This document shows positions 42,031 to 49,647 of a stretch of DNA of 64,000 nt, one piece after another. The stretch comes from CADCVT01 sp035940955 (GTDB taxonomy: Bacteria > Actinomycetota > Thermoleophilia > Solirubrobacterales > Solirubrobacteraceae). The notes beneath the pieces are model-generated. The model saw only the letters and a list, made by a program, of their open reading frames with translations. It was not told where the DNA came from and made no database searches. How positions within the stretch are numbered: the stretch's first letter is position 1; each line of letters begins with the position of its first letter. The DNA lies in contig DASZEJ010000174.1 in the NCBI GenBank assembly GCA_035940955.1, positions 1 through 64,000 on the forward strand, in the 5' to 3' direction. A program made the position numbers and the translations under genes.

Positions 42031-42499
42031 GCGTCGGGATCGTCGCGGACGACTTCACGAGCGCGATGGACGGCGCCGCGCCGTTCGCGCGGGCGGGACG
42101 CTCGGCGTCGATCGTGCCCTTCGCGGTGGGCGGCCTGCCGCCGGGGGCGGACGATGTCGTCGCCGTGGACTGCGACTCGCGGCGGCGGCCCGCCTGCTGC
42201 TCGTCGTCGGGACGCAGCATCCCGTCGCCCGGAGTCAGGTCGCAGCGGTGCTCGACGCGCTCGGCCCGCGCGCCGGCGGGCTGCGAGGTGGCCGTCCTCG
42301 CGGCGCCGCCGCGCGACGGCTCCGGCCCGGTGCGCGACGCCGCGCTCGTGCGTGGGAGCGCCGGCACGGCACCGTGCCCGAGGGAGCGCTCGTCGCCGTC
42401 GACGCCGGCTGGGACGGGCGAGCGGGTGACGCGCGCGCGTTCCTCGGCGCCGGGGCCGGCGACGCGCGCTACGCCGTCGAGTGCCTCGCCCTCCTCTGA
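42027..42499 (+). pseudogene. Decayed four-carbon acid sugar kinase-like gene
   Basis: It starts with GTG in a GTGA overlap with crcB. The first 52 codons (VGIVADDFTSAMDGAAPF through VVAVDCDSR) match the N-terminus of the DUF1537/OtnK sugar kinase family. Then the frame shifts: the next recognisable stretch, RLLLVVGTQHPVARSQVA at about 42190-42245, is a family C-terminal-domain-like segment in another frame, and CEVAVLAAPPRDGSGPV returns to the first frame. The whole is about 157 codons against 400 or more for a complete kinase. It therefore has at least two frameshifts and a large internal deletion. Confidence 0.62.
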
Positions 42500-42523
42500 C
42501 CAGCCACCCAGGAGCACAGACCC

Positions 42524-42886
42524 ATGGCCGACTACGACATCCACCTCGACGAGAAGTACGGGCAGCTGACGCTCATCGACGTCGCCTCGGAGGCCGCGGC
42601 GCACGAGCCGTGGTTCAACCAGACGCTCACCTCGGTCAACGACGCAGTGGTGCGGCTCGGCGTCGTCGAGGGCGAGTTCCACTGGCACAAGCACGAGGAC
42701 GAGGACGAGTTCTTCCTCGTCCTCGAAGGCCGGCTGCTGATCGACGTCGAGGGGCGCGGCACGGTGACGCTCGCCCCGCACCAGGGCTACACGGTCCCGC
42801 GCGGCGTGGTCCACCGCACGCGCGCGCCCGAGCGGACCGCGATCCTCATGGTCGAGCCCGCCGGGGTGCGGCCGACCGGCGACTGA
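42524..42886 (+). CDS. Cupin-domain protein
   Basis: A 120-residue single-domain cupin. Motif 1 reads GEFHWHKHEDEDEFFLVLEG (metal ligands His, His, Glu) and motif 2 has PHQGYTVPRGVVHRT. Such proteins bind a metal and may be an epimerase, dioxygenase or sensor; the substrate is unknown. CAGGAG at about 42508 is a Shine-Dalgarno. It converges with the methyltransferase gene. Confidence 0.85.
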   Translation: MADYDIHLDEKYGQLTLIDVASEAAAHEPWFNQTLTSVNDAVVRLGVVEGEFHWHKHEDEDEFFLVLEGRLLIDVEGRGTVTLAPHQGYTVPRGVVHRTRAPERTAILMVEPAGVRPTGD

Positions 42887-42899
42887 CGGCCGGTCGCCG
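42877..42899. terminator. Hairpin between convergent genes
   Basis: CGGCGAC (42877-42883) and GTCGCCG (42893-42899) form a 7-bp stem with a 9-nt loop. It spans the stop of the cupin gene and ends beside the stop of the minus-strand methyltransferase gene. It could serve both transcripts. Confidence 0.4.
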
Positions 42900-43523
42900 T
42901 CAGCCCCGCCACGCGCGCCGCCCGACGGCGATCCAGCTCTTCGCCACCGGCCCGACGCGCTCGGCGACCACCTCGCCGCCGGGGAAGAGCGCCGCGAGCT
43001 CGCCGCGGCGCAGCAGCGCGATCTCCTCCCACTCGCCCGCGACGCCCAGCCGCCAGTACGGGCGGCGCAGGCGCGGCGGCAGCCAGTGGGCGAACGGGAG
43101 CAGGGCGTGCGGCTCGACCGGGAACGAGAACGCCGGCGTCTGCACCCACCAGCTCCGGCCGACACGCATGACCTCCGCGGCGAAGGCGCGCCGCGCGGCC
43201 GGCGCGACGTGCTCGACGACCGACGAGGAGTACACGAGGTCGAACTCGCCGTCGGCGAACGGCAGCCGGTCGGTCGCGTCCGCGCGCACGAACGGCCCCG
43301 GGTACTCGGGCCGGTCGACGAGGTCGACGCCGGTGACGTCGAGGTCCGGGTCCAGCCCGCGCAGGCCGAGCCGGCCGCAGCCCACGTCGAGGACGCGCAG
43401 CCCCGGGCCGGCGCCGGTGAGCGCCCGGAAGCGCTCGTGCCGGCGGGCCCGGGCACGCGCGGCGAGCGCCGAGCCCAGCCGCGTGCGCAGGCCGGGCTTG
43501 GCGGTCGCGTAGACGTCCGTCAA
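42900..43523 (-). CDS. SAM-dependent methyltransferase, class I
   Basis: A 207-residue Rossmann methyltransferase. Motif I is GLRVLDVGCGRLGLRG, motif II VTGVDLVDRP, and motif IV FDLVYSSSVVEHV. The C-terminal WWVQTPAFSFPVEPH is typical of the Methyltransf_11 group that acts on small molecules or lipids. It begins with TTG 43523, overlapping the stop of the BI-1 gene (TTGA), a rare start also used by lspA here. The substrate is unknown. Confidence 0.8.
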   Translation of the reverse strand: MTDVYATAKPGLRTRLGSALAARARARRHERFRALTGAGPGLRVLDVGCGRLGLRGLDPDLDVTGVDLVDRPEYPGPFVRADATDRLPFADGEFDLVYSSSVVEHVAPAARRAFAAEVMRVGRSWWVQTPAFSFPVEPHALLPFAHWLPPRLRRPYWRLGVAGEWEEIALLRRGELAALFPGGEVVAERVGPVAKSWIAVGRRAWRG

Positions 43524-44188
43524 TCGCTCGTCAGGTTCAGCAGCGAGATGAAGATGTTGACGATGCTGACGAAGATCCCCGTCGCGAGCCACACGACGTC
43601 CGCCTCGGTGGCGTGCTTGCGGATGTAGTTGAAGTCCACGAGGATCAGCAGGGCCGACGCGACGAGGATCACCAGCGAGATCGCCGGCGACAGCGCGCCG
43701 AGGCCGCCGAACACCAGCGCGCCGAGGCTGATGACGACCGCGCCGAGCACGACGAACGACAGCGGGCGCATCCAGCCGGCCGTGTCCTTCTCCAGCACGA
43801 AGCCGATCGCGGCCATGCCGAGCACGGTCAGCGCGGTGATGCCGACGGCGGTGGTGATCGCGCCGGGATCGGTCTCCGCGAGGTAGTTCAGCGCCGGGCC
43901 GAGGCCCATCCCGAACAGCACGGCGAAGCCGCACAGCCAGCCGATCCCCAGCGAGCCGTGACGGAGGCGGTCGACGAACCACGTCGCGACGAGCATCCCC
44001 ATGCCGGCGAAGAAGCAGGCGCGAGCGGCGCCCTCGGTCAGCTCGCGGCCCATGAGCGTGCCGGCGACCATGAAGCCGATCGCGACGGCGACCAGGAACA
44101 TGACCTGGCCGAGGATCCGGGCGGTGCTGCGCTCGGCGGCGCGCGCGCCCTCCAGCGGTGCGGTGGTGTCGTAAGCGGAGTCGGGCAT
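43520..44188 (-). CDS. Bax inhibitor-1 / YccA family membrane protein
   Basis: A 222-residue protein with seven hydrophobic helices and an acidic-containing last pair, ILVDFNYIRKHATEADVVW, where Asp residues of the last helices are the conserved pH-sensing Asp pair known in bacterial BI-1 calcium channels. It is the first gene of a two-gene unit with the methyltransferase. It is divergent from ispG with only 64 nt between. Confidence 0.85.
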   Translation of the reverse strand: MPDSAYDTTAPLEGARAAERSTARILGQVMFLVAVAIGFMVAGTLMGRELTEGAARACFFAGMGMLVATWFVDRLRHGSLGIGWLCGFAVLFGMGLGPALNYLAETDPGAITTAVGITALTVLGMAAIGFVLEKDTAGWMRPLSFVVLGAVVISLGALVFGGLGALSPAISLVILVASALLILVDFNYIRKHATEADVVWLATGIFVSIVNIFISLLNLTSD

Positions 44189-44237
44189 GCGCTCGATGAT
44201 GCCCCAGCGGGTGGGATCTCACGCCGATTCTCGCTCG

Positions 44238-44243
44238 TACACT
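44238..44243 (+). promoter_or_regulatory. Candidate -10 box (TACACT) before ispG
   Basis: TACACT ends 9 nt before ATG 44253. The flanking CGTACACTGG also occurs before rpsB (26956-26965). Confidence 0.5.
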
Positions 44244-44252
44244 GGGAGACAG

Positions 44253-45500
44253 ATGGCTTCGCAGCGGCAGATCAGCGTCGGCGGCGTTCCGATCGGCGGC
44301 GGCGCGCCCGTCGTCGTCCAGACGATGACGAAGACCGAGACCGCCAACGTCGAGGCCACCATGCGCCAGATCCGCACGGTCGCGGAGGCGGGCGCGGACC
44401 TGGTCCGGGTCGCCGTCCCGCGCGTGCAGGACGCCGAGGCGCTGCGCACGATCGTGGCGCAGTCGCCGATCCCGGTGATCGCCGACATCCACTTCAACCA
44501 CACGCTGGCGTTGAAGGCGCTCGACGCGGGCGCGCACTGCATCCGGCTCAACCCCGGGAACATCGGCGGGCCGGACAAGGTCGCCGAGGTCGCGGCGCGG
44601 GCCAGCGAGCTGGGCACGCCGATGCGGATCGGCGTCAACTCGGGCTCGCTGCCGAAGCACCTGCACGCGCTCGAGCGCGAGAACCCGGTCGAGGCGCTGG
44701 TGAGCGCCGCGGTCGAGTTCGTCGAGCTGATGGAGCGCCTGGACTTCCACGACTTCAAGGTCTCGATCAAGTCGACGAACGTGCCGAACACGATCGCGTC
44801 GAACCGGCTGCTCAGCGAGCGGATCCCGTACCCGCTGCACCTCGGGATCACCGAGGCGGGGACGAAGTGGTCGGGCTCGCTCAAGAGCGCCGTCGGCCTG
44901 GGGACGCTGCTCGCCGACGGCATCGGCGACACGATCCGCATCTCCCTGTCGACCTTCCACGCCGAGGAGGAGGTCAAGGTCGCCTGGGAGATCCTCAAGG
45001 CGCTACAGCTCCGCGAGCGCGGCCCGGTGCTGATCGCGTGCCCGACGTGCGGGCGCCTGCAGTTCGACATGGACACGGTCGTGGCGCAGATCGAGCGCCG
45101 GCTGGAGGCCTACACCGACCCGATCGAGGTCGCCGTGCTCGGCTGCGCCGTGAACGGCATCGGCGAGGCGTCGCACGCCGACTTCGGGATCGCGGGCGCG
45201 AAGGACATGGGCGTCGTGTACTCCAAGGGCCGCCCGCTGCGCAAGGTCCGCACCGAGGAGCTGGTCGACGTCCTCTTCCAGGAGATCGACAAGTACTACG
45301 CGGCCGGCAAGACGGTCGTGGTCGACGAGGACCAGGCCGCCGCGGGGGCCGCGCTGCTGGCGCAGATCGAGGCGGAGAACGCCGACGACCTGACGCCCGA
45401 GCGCCTGGCGGCGATGGAGGCGGACGCGGCGAGGGCCGAGGCCGAGCGGCTGCACGAGGACGCCTCGCCGACGGCCGGCCGGCGGTTCACCCGGGCGTAG
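44253..45500 (+). CDS. ispG: (E)-4-hydroxy-3-methylbut-2-enyl-diphosphate synthase (flavodoxin)
   Basis: A 415-residue 4Fe-4S enzyme in the MEP pathway, turning MEcPP to HMBPP. The barrel has VVQTMTKTETANVEATMRQI, VRVAVPRVQDAEAL and GNIGGPDKVAEVA. The cluster Cys are in LIACPTCGRLQFD and VLGCAVNGIGEASHADFG. The last 40 residues are an Ala/Glu-rich tail beyond the usual end. It normally follows rseP; here five genes and a decayed kinase gene lie between. Confidence 0.96.
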   Translation: MASQRQISVGGVPIGGGAPVVVQTMTKTETANVEATMRQIRTVAEAGADLVRVAVPRVQDAEALRTIVAQSPIPVIADIHFNHTLALKALDAGAHCIRLNPGNIGGPDKVAEVAARASELGTPMRIGVNSGSLPKHLHALERENPVEALVSAAVEFVELMERLDFHDFKVSIKSTNVPNTIASNRLLSERIPYPLHLGITEAGTKWSGSLKSAVGLGTLLADGIGDTIRISLSTFHAEEEVKVAWEILKALQLRERGPVLIACPTCGRLQFDMDTVVAQIERRLEAYTDPIEVAVLGCAVNGIGEASHADFGIAGAKDMGVVYSKGRPLRKVRTEELVDVLFQEIDKYYAAGKTVVVDEDQAAAGAALLAQIEAENADDLTPERLAAMEADAARAEAERLHEDASPTAGRRFTRA

Positions 45501-45574
45501 CGGCGCGACGGCCTCGTGTCCAAGGTCGAGGTGAACTTCCTGAGCGGCGAGACGGCGGTGCCGGCCGGCCCGGA
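45501..45574. other. Intergenic region after ispG
   Basis: A 74-nt gap. A GTG-led frame at 45516 reads 25 codons with a plausible peptide (SKVEVNFLSGETAVPAG) before a stop at 45590. It looks like a remnant or short peptide, and I would not call it a gene. Confidence 0.25.
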
Positions 45575-46138
45575 TCATCGCGAGCGCGCGTAGCGCTCGT
45601 AGATCACGCCCGGGTCGAACGTCCTCGTCTCGATGAGGTCCAGTCGGACGTCGTCGGCGACCGGCGGCAGGAACGGCGTGCCGCCACCGACGACGACCGG
45701 ATGGCGGAAGATGCGCAGCTCGTCGACGAGGTCGAGCTCGATCGCCTGCGCGGCGAGGCCGGCGCCGCCGATCGAGACGTCCCTGCCGGTCGCCTCGAGC
45801 GCCGCGGCGACCTCCTCGGCCACCGGCGCCGCGGCGAGCCGGGCGTTCCCCTGGACGCGGTCGAGCGTGCGGCTGAAGACCACCTTCGGGAGCGCGCACC
45901 AGACGTCGGCGAACGCGGCCCTGAGCTCGCTGTCGCGCAGCGCCGGATCCGTCTCCCACACGAGCATCGTCTCGTAGAGCCTGCGGCCGCACAGGTAGCC
46001 GCCGAGCTGGCGGACTGCAGCAAGGTGGAACCGGAACAGCTCCTCGGTGGGCGCCGTCCACGCGAACGCGCCCTCGCGGTCGGCGATGAAGCCGTCGACC
46101 GAAACGCCCATCGAGTAGGTCAGCACGGCGCACGCCAT
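45575..46138 (-). CDS. Dihydrofolate reductase family protein (RibD C-terminal-like)
   Basis: A 187-residue NADPH-dependent reductase fold. It begins LTYSMGVSVDGFIADREG, typical of stand-alone RibD-C/DHFR-like proteins, with RDVSIGGAGLAAQAIELDLV and FRHPVVVGGGTPFL further on. Such proteins are common in actinobacteria and their substrates are mostly unknown. It converges with ispG. Confidence 0.85.
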   Translation of the reverse strand: MACAVLTYSMGVSVDGFIADREGAFAWTAPTEELFRFHLAAVRQLGGYLCGRRLYETMLVWETDPALRDSELRAAFADVWCALPKVVFSRTLDRVQGNARLAAAPVAEEVAAALEATGRDVSIGGAGLAAQAIELDLVDELRIFRHPVVVGGGTPFLPPVADDVRLDLIETRTFDPGVIYERYARSR

Positions 46139-46223
46139 CGTACGGCCGTCGGCAGCATCTCGCGACTACTGGGTCAAAGGCATACGATCAGGTCCGTCAA
46201 CCGCGACCGAAACGAGTCCGCCG

Positions 46224-46550
46224 ATGACCCACATCCACAGGTTCCTCAGTCTCCAGACCGAGGGCGCGGGGGGAACGCTCATCGTCCGCGGCGAGACGGT
46301 CGACGAGGACGGGAAGCACGTCGACCTCGGCTCCGACGCGCAGATCTTCGTCGCCGTCATCAACGTCGGGCACCTGCACAATCGCGCCGATCTCGAGGTC
46401 GACGATCCCGGGACCAACCCGTGGACGGCGACGACCGGGGCGCACCACTTCAACAAGGACGACGAGGTCTTCGCGGTCGGGGCCGCGACGCAGAAGCGCG
46501 GCGACCGGCCCCACCTCTTCGCGGACGGGTTCACCGTCACCCACATCTGA
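46224..46550 (+). CDS. Hypothetical protein, small beta-rich
   Basis: A 108-residue soluble protein with no signal peptide or membrane helix. The pattern of alternating hydrophobic residues (GTLIVRGETV and DAQIFVAVINVGHLHN) suggests a beta-barrel or sandwich. I do not recognise a family. A TACGAT box lies about 35 nt upstream at 46183. It stands alone between two minus-strand genes. Confidence 0.6.
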   Translation: MTHIHRFLSLQTEGAGGTLIVRGETVDEDGKHVDLGSDAQIFVAVINVGHLHNRADLEVDDPGTNPWTATTGAHHFNKDDEVFAVGAATQKRGDRPHLFADGFTVTHI

Positions 46551-46608
46551 CGCTCGAGGCGGCAGGAGGACGGCTGCTCGCCGGGTGTGCCCGGCGTGAC
46601 GCCGGCGG

Positions 46609-48027
46609 TCAGGCGACCACGAGCACCCGGCGCAGCGACGGGTCGGCGCAGTAGCGGATCGTCGTCCCCGCGCCGGCCTCGCGCTGGAGCGCTTCGAGCA
46701 GCTCGGCGGTGACGAGCTCGCCGGGGACCAGGGCCGGGATGCCCGGAGGGTAGGGCGCCGCGAGCTCGGCGCTGACGCGGCCGACCGCCGCGGAGGCCGG
46801 GACGAGCTCGCTCGGGGCGAAGAAGGCTTCGCGGGGCGAGAGCGCGGTCTGCGGTGGGACCCGCGCGGCGATCGAGGCGGTGACCGGGCGCGGGGCGCCG
46901 CGGCGGTGCTCGACCGACCGCGTCAGCGCCGCGACGAGCCGGTCGGCCGCGGCGTCGTCGTCCGCGACCGTGAGGATCGGGACGAGCGTGTCGCGGTCGG
47001 CCATCTCGAGCGTCACGCCGTCGCGGGCGAGGTCGTGCTGCACGGCGAACCCGTCGGCGCCCGTCCCCGCGAGCGAGACGACGAGCTTGAGCGGGTCGCG
47101 CGCCGCCGCCGACGGATGGCGGGCGACCAGGCGGTCGTCGAGCAGCTCGACGCCCGGCACCGCTGCCAGCGCTGCGCGGACGCGGCCGGCGAGCGCGAGG
47201 GCGCGGTCGAGCAGCTCGTCTCCGCGGGCCGCCATGAGCGCCCGGGAGCGGTCGATCGACGCGTAGATCGTCGCGCTCGGGCTGGTCGTGTTGAGCGCCT
47301 CGAACGCGGCGTCCACCCGCCGCTCGTCGATCCGGTCGCCGCCGAACAGCACGAGCGCCGCCTGCGTGAACGCCGTCAGCGTCTTGTGGACGGACACGAC
47401 CGCGGCGTCGGCGCCGCACTGGATCGCGTTGCGCGGCATGGCGCCGCCCAGGCCGAGGTGCGCGCCCCACGCCTGGTCGACGACGAGCGGGACGCCGGCG
47501 CCGTGGGCGAGGCGGGCGATCGCCTCGACGTCGCTGAGGACCCCGGTGTAGGACGGCTCGACGACGAACACCGCGCTGACGCCCTGCGCGAGCGCTCGCT
47601 CGACCTCCGCGACCGGCAGGCCGGCGGTCAGCCCCGTGCGCTCGTCGACCTGCGGCTGCATCCACACCGGCTCGAGGCCGGCGAGGACGAGCCCCGCGAA
47701 CAGCGACTTGTGGACGGTCCGCGCCACCGCGACCCGGTCGCCCGGGCGGGCGACCGCGAGGGCGAGCGCCTGGTTGGCCATCGTCGAGCCGCCGACGGAG
47801 AAGCGGCAGTGCTCGGCGTGCCACAGGTCGGCCGCGAGGCGCTGCGCGCGGGCGAGCACGCCGGTCGACAGCTGCTGGTCCTCGACGCCCGGAACGTACG
47901 GCACGTCGAGCGCCAGGAAGGGATCGTCCAGCCAGGCCGCGCGCTTGTGGTCGGGCAGGGAGAACGGCGCGCCGGGCGCCGCGAGGACCCGGTCGAGAGC
48001 GCTGGCGAGCGGCGCGTCCTCGGGCAT
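46609..48027 (-). CDS. Orn/Lys/Arg decarboxylase-family PLP enzyme
   Basis: A 472-residue fold-type I PLP enzyme. The internal-aldimine Lys is in AAVVSVHKTLTAFTQAA, preceded by VDQAWGAHLG (PLP-ring Asp). The N-terminus has SVGGSTMANQALALA, and the C-terminal domain has YPPGIPALVPGELVT, which is typical of the group. It is shorter than inducible lysine or arginine decarboxylases because it lacks the N-terminal receiver-like wing domain. It may make a polyamine precursor such as cadaverine or agmatine; the substrate is not assigned. Confidence 0.88.
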   Translation of the reverse strand: MPEDAPLASALDRVLAAPGAPFSLPDHKRAAWLDDPFLALDVPYVPGVEDQQLSTGVLARAQRLAADLWHAEHCRFSVGGSTMANQALALAVARPGDRVAVARTVHKSLFAGLVLAGLEPVWMQPQVDERTGLTAGLPVAEVERALAQGVSAVFVVEPSYTGVLSDVEAIARLAHGAGVPLVVDQAWGAHLGLGGAMPRNAIQCGADAAVVSVHKTLTAFTQAALVLFGGDRIDERRVDAAFEALNTTSPSATIYASIDRSRALMAARGDELLDRALALAGRVRAALAAVPGVELLDDRLVARHPSAAARDPLKLVVSLAGTGADGFAVQHDLARDGVTLEMADRDTLVPILTVADDDAAADRLVAALTRSVEHRRGAPRPVTASIAARVPPQTALSPREAFFAPSELVPASAAVGRVSAELAAPYPPGIPALVPGELVTAELLEALQREAGAGTTIRYCADPSLRRVLVVA

Positions 48028-48043
48028 GGCCGGCGATCGTAGT

Positions 48044-48195
48044 GGCGCCGCGCGCGGCGCGGCGATGCGAGAGGCGTCCGGCGCCGCCCACGGCGCGGGA
48101 TGCGAGAGGAGCCCGGCGCCGCGCGCGGCGCGGCGACGCGAGAGGAGTCCGGCGCCGCCCGCGGCGCGGCGGTGCGAGGGGCCTCCGGCGCCGCC
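48044..48195. repeat. 36-bp tandem repeat downstream of the GST-like gene
   Basis: Four units start at 48044, 48080, 48115 and 48151, each beginning GGCGCCGC and containing a GCGAGAGG-type block (lengths 36, 35, 36, 36). A fifth, partial unit at 48187 contains the stop codon of the minus-strand GST-like gene. The units sit end to end with no unique spacers. Confidence 0.85.
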
Positions 48196-48960
48196 TCAGC
48201 GCGCCGCCCCAGCGGCCGCCACGAGCGGCTCGAGCGGCGCCAGCCACTGGCGCGGCAGCGCGCGCGGGATCGGGCCGGGCAGCGGCGGCACGACCGTCGC
48301 CGCCCACCGGATCGCCGGGTGGTCCTCGACGTACGGGGCGAGGTCTTCGAAGTTGGCGATGTTGCGCAGCGAGCTGGCGATCTGGAAGTCGGCCGCGTTG
48401 CGCTCGTCGCCGCCGATGACGCCCTCCCCGCGCAGCCGCTCCACCTCCGCCAGGTGCGAGGGCAGCGCGGCGAGGTCGGCCCGTACGGTGGGGTCGTTCG
48501 CCCCCGAGGCGCGGGCGAACGCCTTCGCCTGCAGCGACGGGAGCGCGAGCAGCGCGCCGGCCGGCGCCCGGCTGACGTCCACGGCCAGCCACCGGCGGAT
48601 CGAGTAGTCGTGCGAAGCCGACCACTGGAAGATGCGCCGCGGCACGCCCTGCAGCACCTCGTCGCCCCAGCGCTCGGCGTCCTCGACGCGCCGCCGCGCC
48701 TCGGGGTCGCGCGGGAAGAGCGGCGGATCGGGCACCAGCTCGTCCAGCGCCCGCGAGATGACGCGCGTGCGCTGGAGCCGGCGGCCGTTCTCGAGCACGA
48801 GCGCGGGGACGGTGTAGCCGGGAAAGCCCATCGCGCGCAGCACGACCTGCGTCCCGGGGACGAGGTTGACGACGCGGTGCTCGATCCCCTTGTGCTCGAG
48901 CATGCAGCGCGCGCAGAGCGCCGGATGCGAGAGAGCGAGGGAATAGAGCCGGGCCGGCAT
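48196..48960 (-). CDS. Glutathione S-transferase-like protein
   Basis: A 254-residue protein with a thioredoxin-fold N-terminus (RLYSLALSHPALCARCMLEH and then GYTVPALVLENGRRLQRTRVI, with the cis-Pro typical of GST domains) and an all-helical C-terminal domain from about 95. The CARC motif could be redox-active. Actinobacteria generally lack glutathione, so the thiol partner, if any, is unclear. The end of the gene is joined to a 36-bp repeat array. Confidence 0.78.
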   Translation of the reverse strand: MPARLYSLALSHPALCARCMLEHKGIEHRVVNLVPGTQVVLRAMGFPGYTVPALVLENGRRLQRTRVISRALDELVPDPPLFPRDPEARRRVEDAERWGDEVLQGVPRRIFQWSASHDYSIRRWLAVDVSRAPAGALLALPSLQAKAFARASGANDPTVRADLAALPSHLAEVERLRGEGVIGGDERNAADFQIASSLRNIANFEDLAPYVEDHPAIRWAATVVPPLPGPIPRALPRQWLAPLEPLVAAAGAAR

Positions 48961-49035
48961 CGCGGTCGAAGGTACCCGTCCGGTCGCGTGCGGAAGGTGC
49001 GGGACCTCACGCAGCGCGCAGTGCGTAGTGGAGGC

Positions 49036-49542
49036 ATGCACAGGTTTCGCGCCGTCGTCGCGGCGACCGCCGCCGCCGGGGCCGTGGCCGCGGCGCTCGC
49101 GCTCGCGAGTGGCGGCCCGCCGCCCACCGAGCCGCCCGCGCCCGACGCGGGAACCGTCGTCGCCCACGGGAGCGGCCGCGGTCGCGTCGCCGAGCCGCCC
49201 GAGCGGACCGACCGCTCGGTCCAGCGGGCCGTCGACGACGCGCGCCGGCGCGCGATCCCGCGCGCGGTCGCGGCCGCCCGCGACGAGGCGGTCACGCTCG
49301 CCGCCGCCGCGGGCCTGCGGCTCGGCGACGCCGCGGGCGTCGCGCGGGACGTCAGCCCCCTCGGCTGGTACGACGAGACCACGGGCCGCTTCGGGCCGGG
49401 CCGCTGGTGCGGGCCGATCGTCACGTGGCGGACGGTCCGCGGCGACGACGGCCGGTCGCGGCGCGTGCGCCGCTCGCACCACGGCTGCCACAAGCCGCCG
49501 AGCGTGTCGGTGCGGGTGACGGTGACGTTCGCCGGGAGCTGA
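49036..49542 (+). CDS. Secreted SIMPL-like (DUF541) protein
   Basis: A 168-residue protein with a signal peptide (about 1-25) and then the C-terminal half of a SIMPL domain: AVAAARDEAVTLAAAAGLRLGD and the closing PPSVSVRVTVTFAGS. The N-terminal half of that domain is largely missing, so this is a short form. SIMPL proteins are periplasmic and of unclear role. The mature part contains two Cys (WCGP and HGCHKPP). GTGGAGGC precedes ATG 49036. Confidence 0.62.
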   Translation: MHRFRAVVAATAAAGAVAAALALASGGPPPTEPPAPDAGTVVAHGSGRGRVAEPPERTDRSVQRAVDDARRRAIPRAVAAARDEAVTLAAAAGLRLGDAAGVARDVSPLGWYDETTGRFGPGRWCGPIVTWRTVRGDDGRSRRVRRSHHGCHKPPSVSVRVTVTFAGS

Positions 49543-49647
49543 CGCCGCCCGCCGCGAGCCCCGGGGGTTCCCGCGCCGCGCTAGCCCGTCTCGGCCCAGC
49601 TCACGTCCGGCGTGCCGCCGAGGAACGCGCGGCGCGGCGCCGCGCGG
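49543..49647. other. Intergenic region with a coding-like remnant on the minus strand
   Basis: A 105-nt gap. On the minus strand a frame different from the glycoside hydrolase reads RRAFLGGTPDVSWAETG and stops at 49581. It could be a leftover C-terminus after a frameshift, but there is no independent support. Confidence 0.25.

Noticed and set aside
45516..45592. 25-codon frame after ispG
   Set aside because: Too short, no clear ribosome site, and it overlaps the end of the convergent reductase gene.
48044..48195. CRISPR array
   Set aside because: The 36-bp units are end to end with no unique spacers, and no cas genes are nearby.
49581..49647. Extra C-terminal piece for the glycoside hydrolase (RRAFLGGTPDVSWAETG)
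   Set aside because: It is in a different frame, beyond a normal-looking C-terminus; without homologs a frameshift cannot be argued.
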